DNA of 58,114 nucleotides from the NCBI GenBank assembly GCA_014728225.1, contig WJLX01000179.1, positions 1 to 58,114 of the forward strand, given 5' to 3'. The notes under the pieces are model-generated. The model ran no database searches. It was not told the DNA's origin and saw only the letters and a list, made by a program, of their open reading frames with translations. This DNA is from Candidatus Coatesbacteria bacterium. GTDB lineage: Bacteria > RBG-13-66-14. The position numbers and the translations under genes were made by a program. Below are positions 45,901-53,990 of the stretch, in pieces; positions within the stretch are counted from its first letter, which is position 1, and each line of letters begins with the position of its first letter.

Positions 45901-46530
45901 GACCAGGTCGCCGGTTTCGTTGACGTAGAAAACGTAGGTGAACCCATCGTATTGGTTGTGGACCGCCCGGGCCCAGTTCTCGGCGTCGTTGTAGCTGTCG
46001 ACCATGGTCAGGGTCGGGAAGCTGTAGGTGTCCTTGTCATAGACGGCGTAGGTGGGCTTCATCAACGAGGCCTCAAACACCTGGGTCGCCAGCGGGATGA
46101 TGTTGGGTAGATGATGCTCCTGGACGTGGAGGTTGACGCCGCTGCCGTTGGGGTCAATATAGTCGACCTGCCAGGAGGAGGTGTAGTAGAAGAAATTGAT
46201 CATGTAGCCGGAGGAGTTATAGGCGAAGACGACGGGTTGGGGCGCCGCGTTGTCGTCGAAGCCGAAGTCCACCCCGTAGTCGTAGACATCATTGGTCAGC
46301 ACCTGATTGGACCAGTTGTCCGGCGTGATCATCTCGTAGAGGAACAGCTGAGACGATGAGCTGTCGATAACAACCAGGTACAGCGTACCGTCGGGGGAGA
46401 AGTGGACCGCCGGACGCTCGGTGAAATGCCCGCCGTCGCGGTAGTCGATCTCCTCGGACAGCCAGCCCCCCGGGGCGATGGCGACCATCATCAACACGAT
46501 CAACAGGGTCAGCTTCATTGTCTGCCGCAC
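42970..46530 (-). CDS. Very large secreted protein with type IX-like C-terminal sorting domain
   Basis: A 1,186-residue protein. GTG 46530 follows GGAGG at the right distance and leads into a signal peptide (MKLTLLIVLMMVAIAPGGW). The N-terminal half is strand-rich and propeller-like with many Tyr and Asp. Near residue 400 is LTSPVDGATVTTDTPTFEWE, a fibronectin/Big-type segment. The C-terminal 85 residues (FTLAQSYPNPAAGLVRIEY...VYDIAGRRVATL...PGVYLYRL...RLVVER) match the Por/T9SS type A sorting or FlgD-like Ig domain. It is probably exported and attached to the surface. No catalytic motif is recognised. The Pro/Gly/Ser-rich stretch about 910-960 looks like a linker. Confidence 0.8.
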   Translation of the reverse strand: MRQTMKLTLLIVLMMVAIAPGGWLSEEIDYRDGGHFTERPAVHFSPDGTLYLVVIDSSSSQLFLYEMITPDNWSNQVLTNDVYDYGVDFGFDDNAAPQPVVFAYNSSGYMINFFYYTSSWQVDYIDPNGSGVNLHVQEHHLPNIIPLATQVFEASLMKPTYAVYDKDTYSFPTLTMVDSYNDAENWARAVHNQYDGFTYVFYVNETGDLVYESEIDFSGSGAMVNPGSLCNRQYDADGGQNQLFVAYYNEGTDNLEVFSADADSMGSWFQVDEIYSAGSHTFPLGSIALDVHQGPVQDLPQVVFTADDGGGPAFYHARFDGARWYTTHLGGAEGENYLLDFALDITGHPYIVHYHNQGTYDDTIELIYCDNFPPDFFKLTSPVDGATVTTDTPTFEWESSMDFEGGDVYYTLRLALDETMETLLHEFDADVSTIYIPTVDEALHDGEYWWNVIATDDADQQTWSLFKHFLTVDADDTPFPDSAEAFAYDDTQGIQDGDWVEIVFSEQIDGPPAIDGANIDAYLPLEGGHTWTDGNGQIQSAVWGYNHVGNDTLLVYLSTGGGAPTVEVGDIIDFSNAPSKFYDLSSNPINGAITITGNFGPQGPEFDAGHQFIETLEYAQDNEITCTFMPDENVDSCEIYWAYGGTTDFGSFAMTEDVDGWRYTLSAAQVSTDGIAYGFHAVSPEGGHSWYPENFSDGTHLHARVHCDVFVPDDVDIPAGDDVSAYRMMSNPFEFPTDADDPQSQFADDFGPYDAADWRVFGWDAAAQQYFEYDPGADNFALKPGDGLWLIVRDGCDSLDIEDGTGLKPDPADPHMIPLQAGWNLIGAPYSFFVAWEDCYHLEDTNTVEPPLTWNGSDYDEDSHLLTGVGYWVWSDGEDILYVPAIASDPGGTGGGDGSAPLTPGSRPSGGALPDLTRSLTPTLSVPGNGDASPPLVSSRADHGDGWGDPRRWRIAFSLSDGAAADRRHLLGVDPAAGDYHDALERHEPPNLGERPLLWFEHDDWPSHRGRYATDLRRPFDDGSSYSFHLQAAGPAELSWDIENGWPAGFGALLELPDGRVIDLLAQSRLTIDEALTSSGLPFNVHVGTAEYLDGEYVADRFTLAQSYPNPAAGLVRIEYELPHSGNVELAVYDIAGRRVATLHSGEQTAGRHAAAWDTNAVAPGVYLYRLSCDDARLTRRLVVER

Positions 46531-46651
46531 GGTGACCTCCAACCGGGAACCGACCGAAACCTGCCGGAATGATAAAACTGCATGGTTTATCCCCTCGAGT
46601 ATGCATTATAGCTCAAGACGGCGCCGCTTTCTGTGACCGCTGCAATAGCTA

Positions 46652-46677
46652 CGACCCCACGAGCGGCCGTGGGGTCG
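46652..46677 (-). terminator. Hairpin after hisS
   Basis: A perfect 10-bp stem (CGACCCCACG / CGTGGGGTCG) with a 6-base loop lies 37 bases beyond the hisS stop. No T-run. Confidence 0.5.
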
Positions 46678-46713
46678 ATCGACCAGCGGTCCCGGCGCTG
46701 TCCACGCTGCGCC

Positions 46714-48075
46714 TCAGCCCTTTGCGAGCTGTGCGGCCAGGAATTCGCTCAAGATCGCATCGTCGTCGGCCAGCTCGCGCTGTTCACCGTCGGCCAGGGT
46801 CTTGACCTGGACCAGCCCGCGGGCGGCCTCCTTGGGGCCGATCAGGGCCACCAGCGGGATGCTCAGGCGGTCGGCGTACTTGAACTGCTTGCCCAGCTTG
46901 GCCGCCTCCAGGTAGACCTCGACGTTGTAACCCAACCGCCGCAGCCGGGCGGCCAGTCCGAGGGATTCCCGGCGCGTCTCCCCGCCGAAGTAGGCCACCA
47001 GCACCTGGGTCCGGCTGGGGCGCTCGTCGAACATCTCCAGTTGCTCCATCGCCGTCAGGATACGATCGATGCCGATCGTCGTCCCCGTGGCGGGCAGGTC
47101 GCGCTTGGCGAAACGCCCCACCAGGCCGTCGTAGCGCCCGCCTCCGGTCAGCGAGCCGATGTGGGGTTTGCCCGGCAGGACGCTCTCGAAGATCGGGCCG
47201 GTGTAGTAGTCCAGCCCCCGGGCCAGCCAGGGGGTGAAGGCCCAGGCGTCGTCGGGAACGCTCAGGGCGGCCAGGCTGGAGAACAGCCGCTCCAGTTCTT
47301 CCAAGGCCGGACTCGTCGCTCCGTGGCGGCGCGCCGCCAGCCCTTCGAGGTTGGCGCGGGCCGCTTGCGGACCGGGAGCGTTGACCAGCTCGAAGGTCTT
47401 CAGCAGCTCCGCGGCGCGGGCCGGCGGGACCCCTTCCCTCTCGAACTCCGCCGCCACCCCTTCACGACCGACCTTGTCGTACTTGTCCAGGCAGCGGCAG
47501 ACCGCCTGCAGGTCCTTCCCGGGGTTCAGACCCGCCTGCGCCGTCAACTCGGCCAGCAGGCGGCGGTCGTTGACCAGGATGACGAAACGTCCCTCGCCCC
47601 CGCCGAAGCCCAAGCGCCCGAGGATGTCGGCGGTCAGGGCGATGATCTCGGCGTCGGCCAGGGCCTCGGCCACGCCGACGATGTCCACGTCGCACTGGAC
47701 GAACTCGCGGAAGCGCCCCTGACGCAACTGGGGACGGTCCGCCCGCCAAACCGGCTGGATCTGGTAGCGCTTGAAGGGCAGGACGATCTCGGTCGGATAC
47801 TGGGCCACCACCCGGGCCAGGGGGACCGTCAGATCGTAGTGCAGGGCCAGCTCACCGCCGCCCTTGTAGTCCAGGCGGTAGATCAGCTTGTCCGCCTCGC
47901 CGCCGGACTTGCCCGTCAGGACGTCCAGATACTCGAAGGCCGGCGTCTGCAGCGGGGCGAATCCGTAGCGGACGAAACTCTCCTTGATGATCGTCAGCAG
48001 GTCCTCCCGCGGGATCATCGCCTGGGGGAGGAAGTCGCGGGTGCCCTTGAAGGTGCGCGGAGTGATGCGTTCCAT
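46714..48075 (-). CDS. hisS: Histidyl-tRNA synthetase
   Basis: A class II synthetase of 453 residues. Motifs are FKGTRDFLPQAM at the start, LHYDLTVPLARVVA, the motif 2 region FKRYQIQPVWRADRPQLRQGRFREFVQCDVDI, the histidine-specific ARGLDYYTGPIFE and the motif 3 segment GTTIGIDRI. The anticodon-binding domain covers the last 90 residues. ATG 48075 is chosen; the frame continues upstream into palindrome R4. No T-box is seen upstream. Confidence 0.95.
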   Translation of the reverse strand: MERITPRTFKGTRDFLPQAMIPREDLLTIIKESFVRYGFAPLQTPAFEYLDVLTGKSGGEADKLIYRLDYKGGGELALHYDLTVPLARVVAQYPTEIVLPFKRYQIQPVWRADRPQLRQGRFREFVQCDVDIVGVAEALADAEIIALTADILGRLGFGGGEGRFVILVNDRRLLAELTAQAGLNPGKDLQAVCRCLDKYDKVGREGVAAEFEREGVPPARAAELLKTFELVNAPGPQAARANLEGLAARRHGATSPALEELERLFSSLAALSVPDDAWAFTPWLARGLDYYTGPIFESVLPGKPHIGSLTGGGRYDGLVGRFAKRDLPATGTTIGIDRILTAMEQLEMFDERPSRTQVLVAYFGGETRRESLGLAARLRRLGYNVEVYLEAAKLGKQFKYADRLSIPLVALIGPKEAARGLVQVKTLADGEQRELADDDAILSEFLAAQLAKG

Positions 48076-48129
48076 GGTTATGTCCGGAGTGGAGGGAAAA
48101 GGTCCCCTGAGCGTTGATCGCCGCCGCCG

Positions 48130-48300
48130 CCCGCACAAAAAAGCGGCCGTCGGGAAGGGACGCCCCCGACGCCGTCGGAACCGGCACGGTTTTTGCGGAG
48201 GCGGACGTTATCATAACTCCAACGGGCGCCGAGATGCAAAAACCGTGCCGGTTCCGACGGCGTCGGGTTGCCGACGTTGCGGGCCGCTTTTTTGTGCGGG
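48130..48300. repeat. Nested palindromic intergenic repeat, copy R4
   Basis: Inner perfect 32-bp arms at 48165-48196 and 48236-48267 hold the CCGGCACGGTTTTTGC core. A perfect 19-bp outer inverted repeat (CCCGCACAAAAAAGCGGCC and its complement) is at 48130-48148 and 48282-48300. The spacer has the R3 orientation. It lies between the divergent starts of hisS and the small membrane protein, so it cannot be a terminator of either gene. Confidence 0.92.
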
Positions 48301-48320
48301 TCGGGATGGTCGGTAACGAA

Positions 48321-48349
48321 TTGACCCTTTCGGCGACAGGGTATATACT
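48321..48349 (+). promoter_or_regulatory. Sigma70-type promoter
   Basis: TTGACC (48321-48326), a 17-base spacer and TATACT (48344-48349) lie 88 bases upstream of the gene at 48438 and immediately beyond palindrome R4. Confidence 0.7.
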
Positions 48350-48437
48350 GGGATTCTGAGTCTGTCAGCCGCGCATATTGGTTTGTGCGCGGGCGATATC
48401 AGCGGACCATCTCGAAGCTAACCCGAAGGGGGAATCC

Positions 48438-48800
48438 ATGACCGATCCGCGACAGCGCGGCGGCTGCCTGACCGCTTGGCTGGTGTTGATGATCCTGTCC
48501 GGTGCCTTCGTCTCGACGATGAACTTCTTTATCACCGACATCGGTTCGCAGTACAGTTCCGGCGGTGACGAGATCTGGGTCTTCGCCGTCTACGGCATCG
48601 CCGGTCTGGCCATGCTCGTCGGCGCGATCGTGCTGATGCTCTGGAAGCGTTGGGGTTTCTGGGCCATCTGCGCCGCCGCCTTGGTCAACCTGGGCTTGCA
48701 AATCTACCAGGGCTATCCCTACTATATGTGGATCTGGGCCCTCCTCAGCCCGTTGATCCTCTTCCTGTTGCTGCGCCAGCAGTGGGACGATTTCGCCTAG
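48438..48800 (+). CDS. Small three-span membrane protein, unknown function
   Basis: A 120-residue protein with hydrophobic segments at about 11-33 (LTAWLVLMILSGAFVSTM), 50-70 (FAVYGIAGLAMLVGAIVLMLW) and 73-112 (WAICAAALVNLGLQIY, then MWIWALLSPLILFLLL). GAAGGGGGAA precedes the ATG at 48438. No family is recognised with certainty. It has its own promoter and is not obviously in an operon. Confidence 0.7.
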   Translation: MTDPRQRGGCLTAWLVLMILSGAFVSTMNFFITDIGSQYSSGGDEIWVFAVYGIAGLAMLVGAIVLMLWKRWGFWAICAAALVNLGLQIYQGYPYYMWIWALLSPLILFLLLRQQWDDFA

Positions 48801-48917
48801 GTCTTTCTCCGGTTCGTTTTGGGGTTTCGGTGACGGATAGCGATCCGTCGACGGAGCCCCCTTTCGTTGGTTCGCTGGACGGTTTGCCGGAGTGTACGTC
48901 GAAACGCTCGGCGGCCT

Positions 48918-49994
48918 TCAGTCGCCCGCGCCGTTCAGACGCAACAGGGGCAGGAAGCTGTCCAGCAGTTGGGTCAGCTTTTTGAAGGCCCGCTGGCCGC
49001 CGTAGTTACGCAGCGCCAGGTACAGCTCGTGGTCGAGGCAGCTCGAGAGGTCTCCCCGTGAGGTGAGCTTCAGCCGGTAGACGGGGGCGTATTCGTCGCT
49101 GGTGTCGATTTCCAGGGGTTCGGCGGCCGGGTCGTTTTGCAGGACGGCCACCTGGCGGAAGCCGGGGGGTTCCCGGGAGACGACGCAGAAGACGGGGGGT
49201 ACCCAGCTTCGCTCCGGGGTCAGCAGGGTGTAGTCGACCTCCAGGGCTCCGTCGGGACCCAGGGTGTAGCCGTCGACTTCGATGGTGTAGTCGAGGCGTC
49301 GGACGCTTTCGCGGGGCAAATCGTCAAGGACGCTCCCGAGGAGGGGCTCCAGTTCATCGCGCAGGCGGTCGGCCTCGTAGACGCCGCCGATGCTGCGCAG
49401 CAGGGCGGTTTCGCACCAGGCTGCGGCGATGTCGCCTCGGCGGCGGAAGCCCCAGGCCCGGTAATGGCGGATGGTCCGCTCCAGCCCCTGGGGCAGGATG
49501 CCCAATTCTTCGAGTTGCAGTCCGGCGGGCAGCAGCACGCTGGGATGCTCGAGGAGGATGGGATCGCTGGACAGCCGTTCTTCGAGAGCCACGACCAGTT
49601 TGCGGCGTATACTCTCCAGGGTTTCGACCTCGGTCGGTGGGATCTTGTAGCGTGGCACCCGGGACCACTCGGGACGGCAGAACAGATTGACGGCCCGGGC
49701 GGTGTCGCCGTCACGCAGGGCCCGTGCCGCGGCGTTGAGGTCGCGCAGGGCCCGGGCCGTGCGCATCCCCTCGGCGACGGCGTCGGCAAGCTCGGGCTGC
49801 TCGACGGCGGTGTAGTGCTCCAGGGCCTCGTCGTAGCGACCGGTGGCCAGGGCCAGCTCCGCGGCGGCGAACTCCTTGACGGTCTCGTGGGTGGTGCAGG
49901 CCGTCGGCGCCAGCGTCGCCAGAACGGCGAAGAGCGCGGAGAGCGTGCGGACCGGCGCGGCCGGAGGCGGCGGGTTGTCGGCGGAGGGTCTCAT
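48918..49994 (-). CDS. Putative lipoprotein with TPR-like N-terminus
   Basis: A 358-residue protein with a hydrophobic segment ending LAPTAC, a possible lipobox about residue 33. It continues with helical TPR-like units (EFAAAELALATGRYDEALEHYTAVEQPELADAVAEGM) and a C-terminal strand-rich region. No known domain is recognised. It is divergent from the SppA fusion gene. Confidence 0.6.
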   Translation of the reverse strand: MRPSADNPPPPAAPVRTLSALFAVLATLAPTACTTHETVKEFAAAELALATGRYDEALEHYTAVEQPELADAVAEGMRTARALRDLNAAARALRDGDTARAVNLFCRPEWSRVPRYKIPPTEVETLESIRRKLVVALEERLSSDPILLEHPSVLLPAGLQLEELGILPQGLERTIRHYRAWGFRRRGDIAAAWCETALLRSIGGVYEADRLRDELEPLLGSVLDDLPRESVRRLDYTIEVDGYTLGPDGALEVDYTLLTPERSWVPPVFCVVSREPPGFRQVAVLQNDPAAEPLEIDTSDEYAPVYRLKLTSRGDLSSCLDHELYLALRNYGGQRAFKKLTQLLDSFLPLLRLNGAGD

Positions 49995-50157
49995 CGAGAC
50001 AAGTTTACCACATCGTTCCCGCGGACGGTGGAGGCGGCCCGGGTTTACCGTCGTCGACCCTTTTACAACACCCCCCGTTCGTGCAATAATGTTTCCATTC
50101 TTGGCCGTGGACCTCCGGCGGCCCCGGAGTACCCAGGTTCAGAGATAGGAGACCGTC

Positions 50158-52581
50158 ATGCAGCCAGGCAGAAGCTTCGTCCTGTTCGTTCTGCTCGTCC
50201 TCTCGGCCGCGGTCGTCGCGGCGGAGACCTTCGACGCCGCGACGACGGGCACCGCCGCCGGCGCGGCCGCGATCGACGACGCCCGTGCGCTGTGGGCCAA
50301 TCCGGCGGCCCTGGGACCGGCCCGGGGGCCCAATGGCTACTTCGCCCTCGCCGGGTTGGAGGACGCCTGGGAAGACTACGCCGGGGCGCTGCAGCTCGGG
50401 CCGCTGGCCCTGGGTTACCGGCGTCGTCCCGGCGTCTTCGAGGACGACTACTACGGTCGCTTCTCCCTGGGACTGGGCTTCGGCGACCGGCGCCTGAGTT
50501 TCGGTCTGGGTCTGGACTGGTTCACCGAGCACCTGGGCGCCCTGGACGATACCGCTTTCGATCTGCGCTGCGGCGTTCTCTGGCGGCCCTGGAGCTTCTT
50601 CTCCCTGGGCGGGGTGTTGGAGAACGCCCTGGGGGCGGAGGTCGGCACCAGCGAGCTGCACAACCGCCTGGGCGGCGCTGTCGCTCTGCGGCCCCTGGCG
50701 CCCTTCCTCCACTCTGCGCCGGACCTGCTGACCCTGGCCTTCGACGGCGGCTGGACCGCCGATCCCGAGGATCTCGTCGACGAGGCGGAGCAGTTCGACT
50801 GGCGGGCCGCCCTCGAGCTGCGGCCCCTGGACGGCCTGGCGCTGACGGTGAGCTACGACGACGCCGGCGGGCTGACCGTCGGGGCGGCCCTCGAGCTCAG
50901 CCACGCCGTGCTGGGTTACGGCGGCGCGCTGACCGAGGAGGGTGAGTTCACCCGTCACGGCGGCTGGACGGCTTTCAATCTCGACCGGCGCGAGCCCCTG
51001 GTCTGTCTGGCGCCGCCGGGGGTGCTGACGCTGACCGTCGCCGGAGCCCTCGACGACGTCGGCGCCGGCTTCAGCCTCCTGCCCGCGGGGACCGTCACCC
51101 CGCTGCGCCGCCTGCTGGGGGAGTTGGAACGCGCCCGGCGCGACGATGACGTCGACGCTGTGCTGTTGACCATCCACGGTTTGGGCGGCTTCTTCGGCGA
51201 GGTCACCGGCTCCATCCAGGAGCTGGGCGCCGAGATCGACCGCACCCGGGCCGCCGGACTGCCCGTCTACGCCGTGCTGGCCGGCGGCGGGGTCGATCCC
51301 GGCGCCCTCTATCTGGCCGCTTTCTGCGACCGGGTCTACCTGCCGCCTCTCTCCGACGTCGGCGGTCTGGGCATGGCGCTCAACATCAACCGCTACGGCG
51401 GCCTGGCCGAGAAGTACGGCGTCGACCTGGAGACGATTACGGCCGGGGATTACAAGTCCAGCTTCTGGCCCACCACCAAGGGGGCCTCCGAGGAGCAGGC
51501 CGCGGCGATCCAGTCCCTCCTCGACGACAACCACGCCCAGCTCTGCGAGCACCTGGCCGAGCGCCGCGGGCTCAGCGCAGCGGAGCTGGCCGAGTTGACC
51601 GACACCTGGCTGCTGCACGCCGACGAGGCCCTGGATTACGGCCTGGTCGACGAACTCGGCGAGTACCGCGACGCGCTGACGGCCGCGGCCCGCGCCGCCG
51701 GGGACGACGTCGACAACGCCGACGGGGTGCGCGTCGTCGGCCTGGCCGAGCGGACCTACTGGGAGGACGAGTGGAGCACCCGGCCCCGGATCGCCGTCAT
51801 CGGCGCCTATGGTGCGATCCACGAGGGCGATTCCACCCGGGACTTCCTGCGCGGCGGTCGGACGATGGGCGGTCGGACCGTCGCCGGCCAGCTCGACCGC
51901 GCCCGCCGGGACCCCCTCGTCGAGGCGATCGTGCTGCGGATCGATTCCGGCGGCGGTTCCGGCATCGCCAGCGACCAGATCTTCCGCGCCGTCAAGCGTT
52001 GCCTGGAGGACGGCAAGCCCGTCATCGCCTCGATGGCCGACATCGCCGCCTCGGGCGGCTACTGGATCGCCTGTCCCGCCGACTATATCCTGGCCGAGGC
52101 CGCCAGCGCCGTAGGTTCCATCGGCGTCGTCGGCATCCGGGCCAGTCTGGAGCGCCTGTTCGCCGAGGAGGGTATCGTCCGCGAAAGCTACACCGTCGGC
52201 GAGCACGCCGCTCTGGGCGACTACGGCAGCCGGTTGACAGACGAGGAGAAGGCGATGCTCGAAGAAGAGCTGGAGTACTTCTACGACATCTTCGTCGAGA
52301 AGGTGGCCGCCGAGCGCGAGTTGGAGCTCGACGAGGTCTACGAGCTGGCCGGAGGCCGGGTCTGGACCGGTCGCCAGGCCCTCGAAGGCGGGCTGATCGA
52401 CGAGCTGGGCGGCCTGCGCCGGGCCGTCGAGCTGGCCGCCGAGCGCGCCGACGTCCAGCACCCCGATCCCGACATCATCACCTACGGTGACTGGGGGCCC
52501 TTGTTCATGGAGCTGGTCAGCCGCGATCTCGTCGAACTCCTCGGCTACAGCGACCTGGCCGTGGTCGAGTTGGACCTGTGA
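50158..52581 (+). CDS. sppA: Outer-membrane-barrel/SppA signal-peptide-peptidase fusion
   Basis: An 807-residue protein. After a signal peptide, residues about 25-290 resemble the TraF/PorV barrels elsewhere in the window (AAAIDDARALWANPAALGPARG, GRFSLGLGFGDRRLSFGLGLDW). Residues about 295-800 are a double S49 protease domain: the lysine base is K433 in DYKSSFWPTTKGASEEQ and the serine nucleophile S632 in AASGGYWIA. DSGGGSG and SIGVVG fit the oligomer core. SppA normally degrades cleaved signal peptides at the inner membrane. Here the barrel would place the protease at the outer membrane or in the periplasm. Confidence 0.85.
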   Translation: MQPGRSFVLFVLLVLSAAVVAAETFDAATTGTAAGAAAIDDARALWANPAALGPARGPNGYFALAGLEDAWEDYAGALQLGPLALGYRRRPGVFEDDYYGRFSLGLGFGDRRLSFGLGLDWFTEHLGALDDTAFDLRCGVLWRPWSFFSLGGVLENALGAEVGTSELHNRLGGAVALRPLAPFLHSAPDLLTLAFDGGWTADPEDLVDEAEQFDWRAALELRPLDGLALTVSYDDAGGLTVGAALELSHAVLGYGGALTEEGEFTRHGGWTAFNLDRREPLVCLAPPGVLTLTVAGALDDVGAGFSLLPAGTVTPLRRLLGELERARRDDDVDAVLLTIHGLGGFFGEVTGSIQELGAEIDRTRAAGLPVYAVLAGGGVDPGALYLAAFCDRVYLPPLSDVGGLGMALNINRYGGLAEKYGVDLETITAGDYKSSFWPTTKGASEEQAAAIQSLLDDNHAQLCEHLAERRGLSAAELAELTDTWLLHADEALDYGLVDELGEYRDALTAAARAAGDDVDNADGVRVVGLAERTYWEDEWSTRPRIAVIGAYGAIHEGDSTRDFLRGGRTMGGRTVAGQLDRARRDPLVEAIVLRIDSGGGSGIASDQIFRAVKRCLEDGKPVIASMADIAASGGYWIACPADYILAEAASAVGSIGVVGIRASLERLFAEEGIVRESYTVGEHAALGDYGSRLTDEEKAMLEEELEYFYDIFVEKVAAERELELDEVYELAGGRVWTGRQALEGGLIDELGGLRRAVELAAERADVQHPDPDIITYGDWGPLFMELVSRDLVELLGYSDLAVVELDL

Positions 52582-52645
52582 ACCGCTGACGCAAATTGAC
52601 AACGTTCAGGCCCGTCAGCCGCTGGAAACCGAACCCCTTCTCGGC

Positions 52646-52651
52646 TATAAT
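52646..52651 (+). promoter_or_regulatory. Candidate -10 box for the FecR-domain gene
   Basis: A perfect TATAAT lies 91 bases upstream of the start at 52743. The best -35 candidate, TGGAAA at 52623-52628, is weak. Confidence 0.35.
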
Positions 52652-52742
52652 GAGCTAACTTAGGGTAGCCGTTCCGCCGTTGCCCATTGCGTTACCCAGC
52701 GGGTTGACCAGGGGGCGACGAAGCGCAAGAAGAGAGGTAGTT

Positions 52743-53522
52743 ATGCGCAGGTTCATCAGTCTAGCGGTCGCCGCCGTCGTTCTGGCGCTAACAGGCCTGC
52801 TCTACGCCGCCGACGAGGAAGACACCGAGGCCGTGGTCACCTACGTCGAGGGCGAGGTCGTCAAGAAGCCCGAGGTCCAGGAGACCTGGGACGTCGCCGA
52901 ACTCAACAGCGTCGTCAGCCGGGGCTACAAGGTCCGCACCTATCAGCTCAGCCGGGCCGAGCTGACCCTCAACACCGGCAGCGCCGTCCGCCTGGCGCCG
53001 CGCACCACCGTCGACGTGGTCAAGCTCTTCGAGGAGAGCCGCGAGGGCTACAACGAGACCCTGTTCAACGTCGAAGAGGGCGAGGTCTGGGCCAATATCG
53101 AGGAGCTGGGCTCCACGGAGAGCTTCTCCATCACCTCGGACATCATGGGCGCCGCCTGCCGCGGCACCACCTACCGCGTCTCGGTCACCGGCGACGGCAC
53201 CACCATGCTGCGCGTCTACGAGGGCGCCGTCGAGCTCTGGGACCCGATGAAGGCCATCACCGGCCCCGGCTTCTGGGAGACCGGCGCCGCCGAGGGTGAA
53301 GACGGGGACGGCAAGCACGAGGTCGTCGGACCCCACGAGGTCGCCGGACCCCACGAGGTCACCGAGGAGGAGTGGCGCCGCAACCTGATCACCTCGATGC
53401 AGGAGGTCATCATCGGCGCCGACGGCGAGGTGCTGCGCCAGGGCTCCTTCTCCCACTCCGATCCCGCCGAGCAGAGCGAGTGGGTCCGCTGGAACCACGA
53501 ACGCGACGCCGCCGACGAGTAG
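52743..53522 (+). CDS. Secreted FecR-domain protein
   Basis: A 259-residue protein. ATG 52743 follows AGAGAGG and a signal peptide follows it (FISLAVAAVVLALTGLLYAA). The FecR-type domain spans about residues 30-165: VVTYVEGEVVKKPEVQETW, YQLSRAELTLNTGSAVRLAPRTTVDVV, NVEEGEVWANIEE, GAACRGTTYRVSVTGDGTTMLRVYEGAVEL. A short internal repeat HEVVGPHEVAGPHEV is at about residues 196-210. No sigma factor or anti-sigma transmembrane arrangement is present, so it is probably a structural periplasmic or surface protein. Confidence 0.82.
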   Translation: MRRFISLAVAAVVLALTGLLYAADEEDTEAVVTYVEGEVVKKPEVQETWDVAELNSVVSRGYKVRTYQLSRAELTLNTGSAVRLAPRTTVDVVKLFEESREGYNETLFNVEEGEVWANIEELGSTESFSITSDIMGAACRGTTYRVSVTGDGTTMLRVYEGAVELWDPMKAITGPGFWETGAAEGEDGDGKHEVVGPHEVAGPHEVTEEEWRRNLITSMQEVIIGADGEVLRQGSFSHSDPAEQSEWVRWNHERDAADE

Positions 53523-53544
53523 TTTACCGTCCGCGATGAAGTGC

Positions 53545-53573
53545 GACAAACCCTCCCGCCGGGAGGGTTTGTC
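53545..53573 (+). terminator. Hairpin terminator after the FecR-domain gene
   Basis: A perfect 13-bp stem (GACAAACCCTCCC / GGGAGGGTTTGTC) with a 3-base loop lies 22 bases beyond the stop. Confidence 0.7.
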
Positions 53574-53598
53574 GTCTGTGCGGAAGGGTCGGTATCGA

Positions 53599-53671
53599 GG
53601 CGGCGGCGCGCGTTTTTGCCCGCGGTCTCCCGCCGGGGAGACCGCGGGGTTGCAAAAACCGTGCCGCCGCC
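53599..53671. repeat. Palindromic intergenic repeat, copy R8
   Basis: Arms at 53599-53619 and 53652-53671 carry GTTTTTGC/GCAAAAAC, flanked by GGCGGCGGC/GCCGCCGCC. The inner stem is CGCGGTCTCC...GGAGACCGCG. Its right arm overlaps the start of a longer direct repeat. Confidence 0.8.
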
Positions 53672-53970
53672 GGCGGGAGGCTCCGGAGCACCCGGCCGCC
53701 GCCGTCACGCTTCTTGCGTGCGCGCCGGACCGGGGGGTCCGGCGCGGCAACAAGCGCGCCGACGGCTGGGTCGTGGACGGGTAGCGGTGTTCCCGGCGCT
53801 TATGCCGGTAACGCCGTCGTGCGCGGGCGTGGGCGTCATGTCTTCATCATCTGCACCAACCCGCCCTACGGCCGCCGTCGTGCGCGGGCGGGGGCGTCAT
53901 GCCCCGTGCCGCCGCCGGCGGGAGGCTCCGGGGCACCCGGCCGCCGCCGTCACGCTTCTTGCGTGCGCGC
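53661..53970. repeat. Long direct repeats in a gene-free interval
   Basis: A unit of about 63 bases starting GTGCCGCCGCCGGCGGGAGG at 53661-53723 recurs with one base change at about 53908-53970. Between them a second pair (GCCGTCGTGCGCGGGCG..., about 28 bases) occurs at about 53813 and 53874. The interval 53574-53990 shows no credible gene. Confidence 0.75.
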
Positions 53971-53990
53971 CGTCAGGCCGCTTGGGGCGA

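Noticed and set aside
48076-48437. T-box or other known regulatory RNA upstream of hisS
   Set aside because: The inverted repeats there belong to the palindrome family present at eight other loci with unrelated genes.
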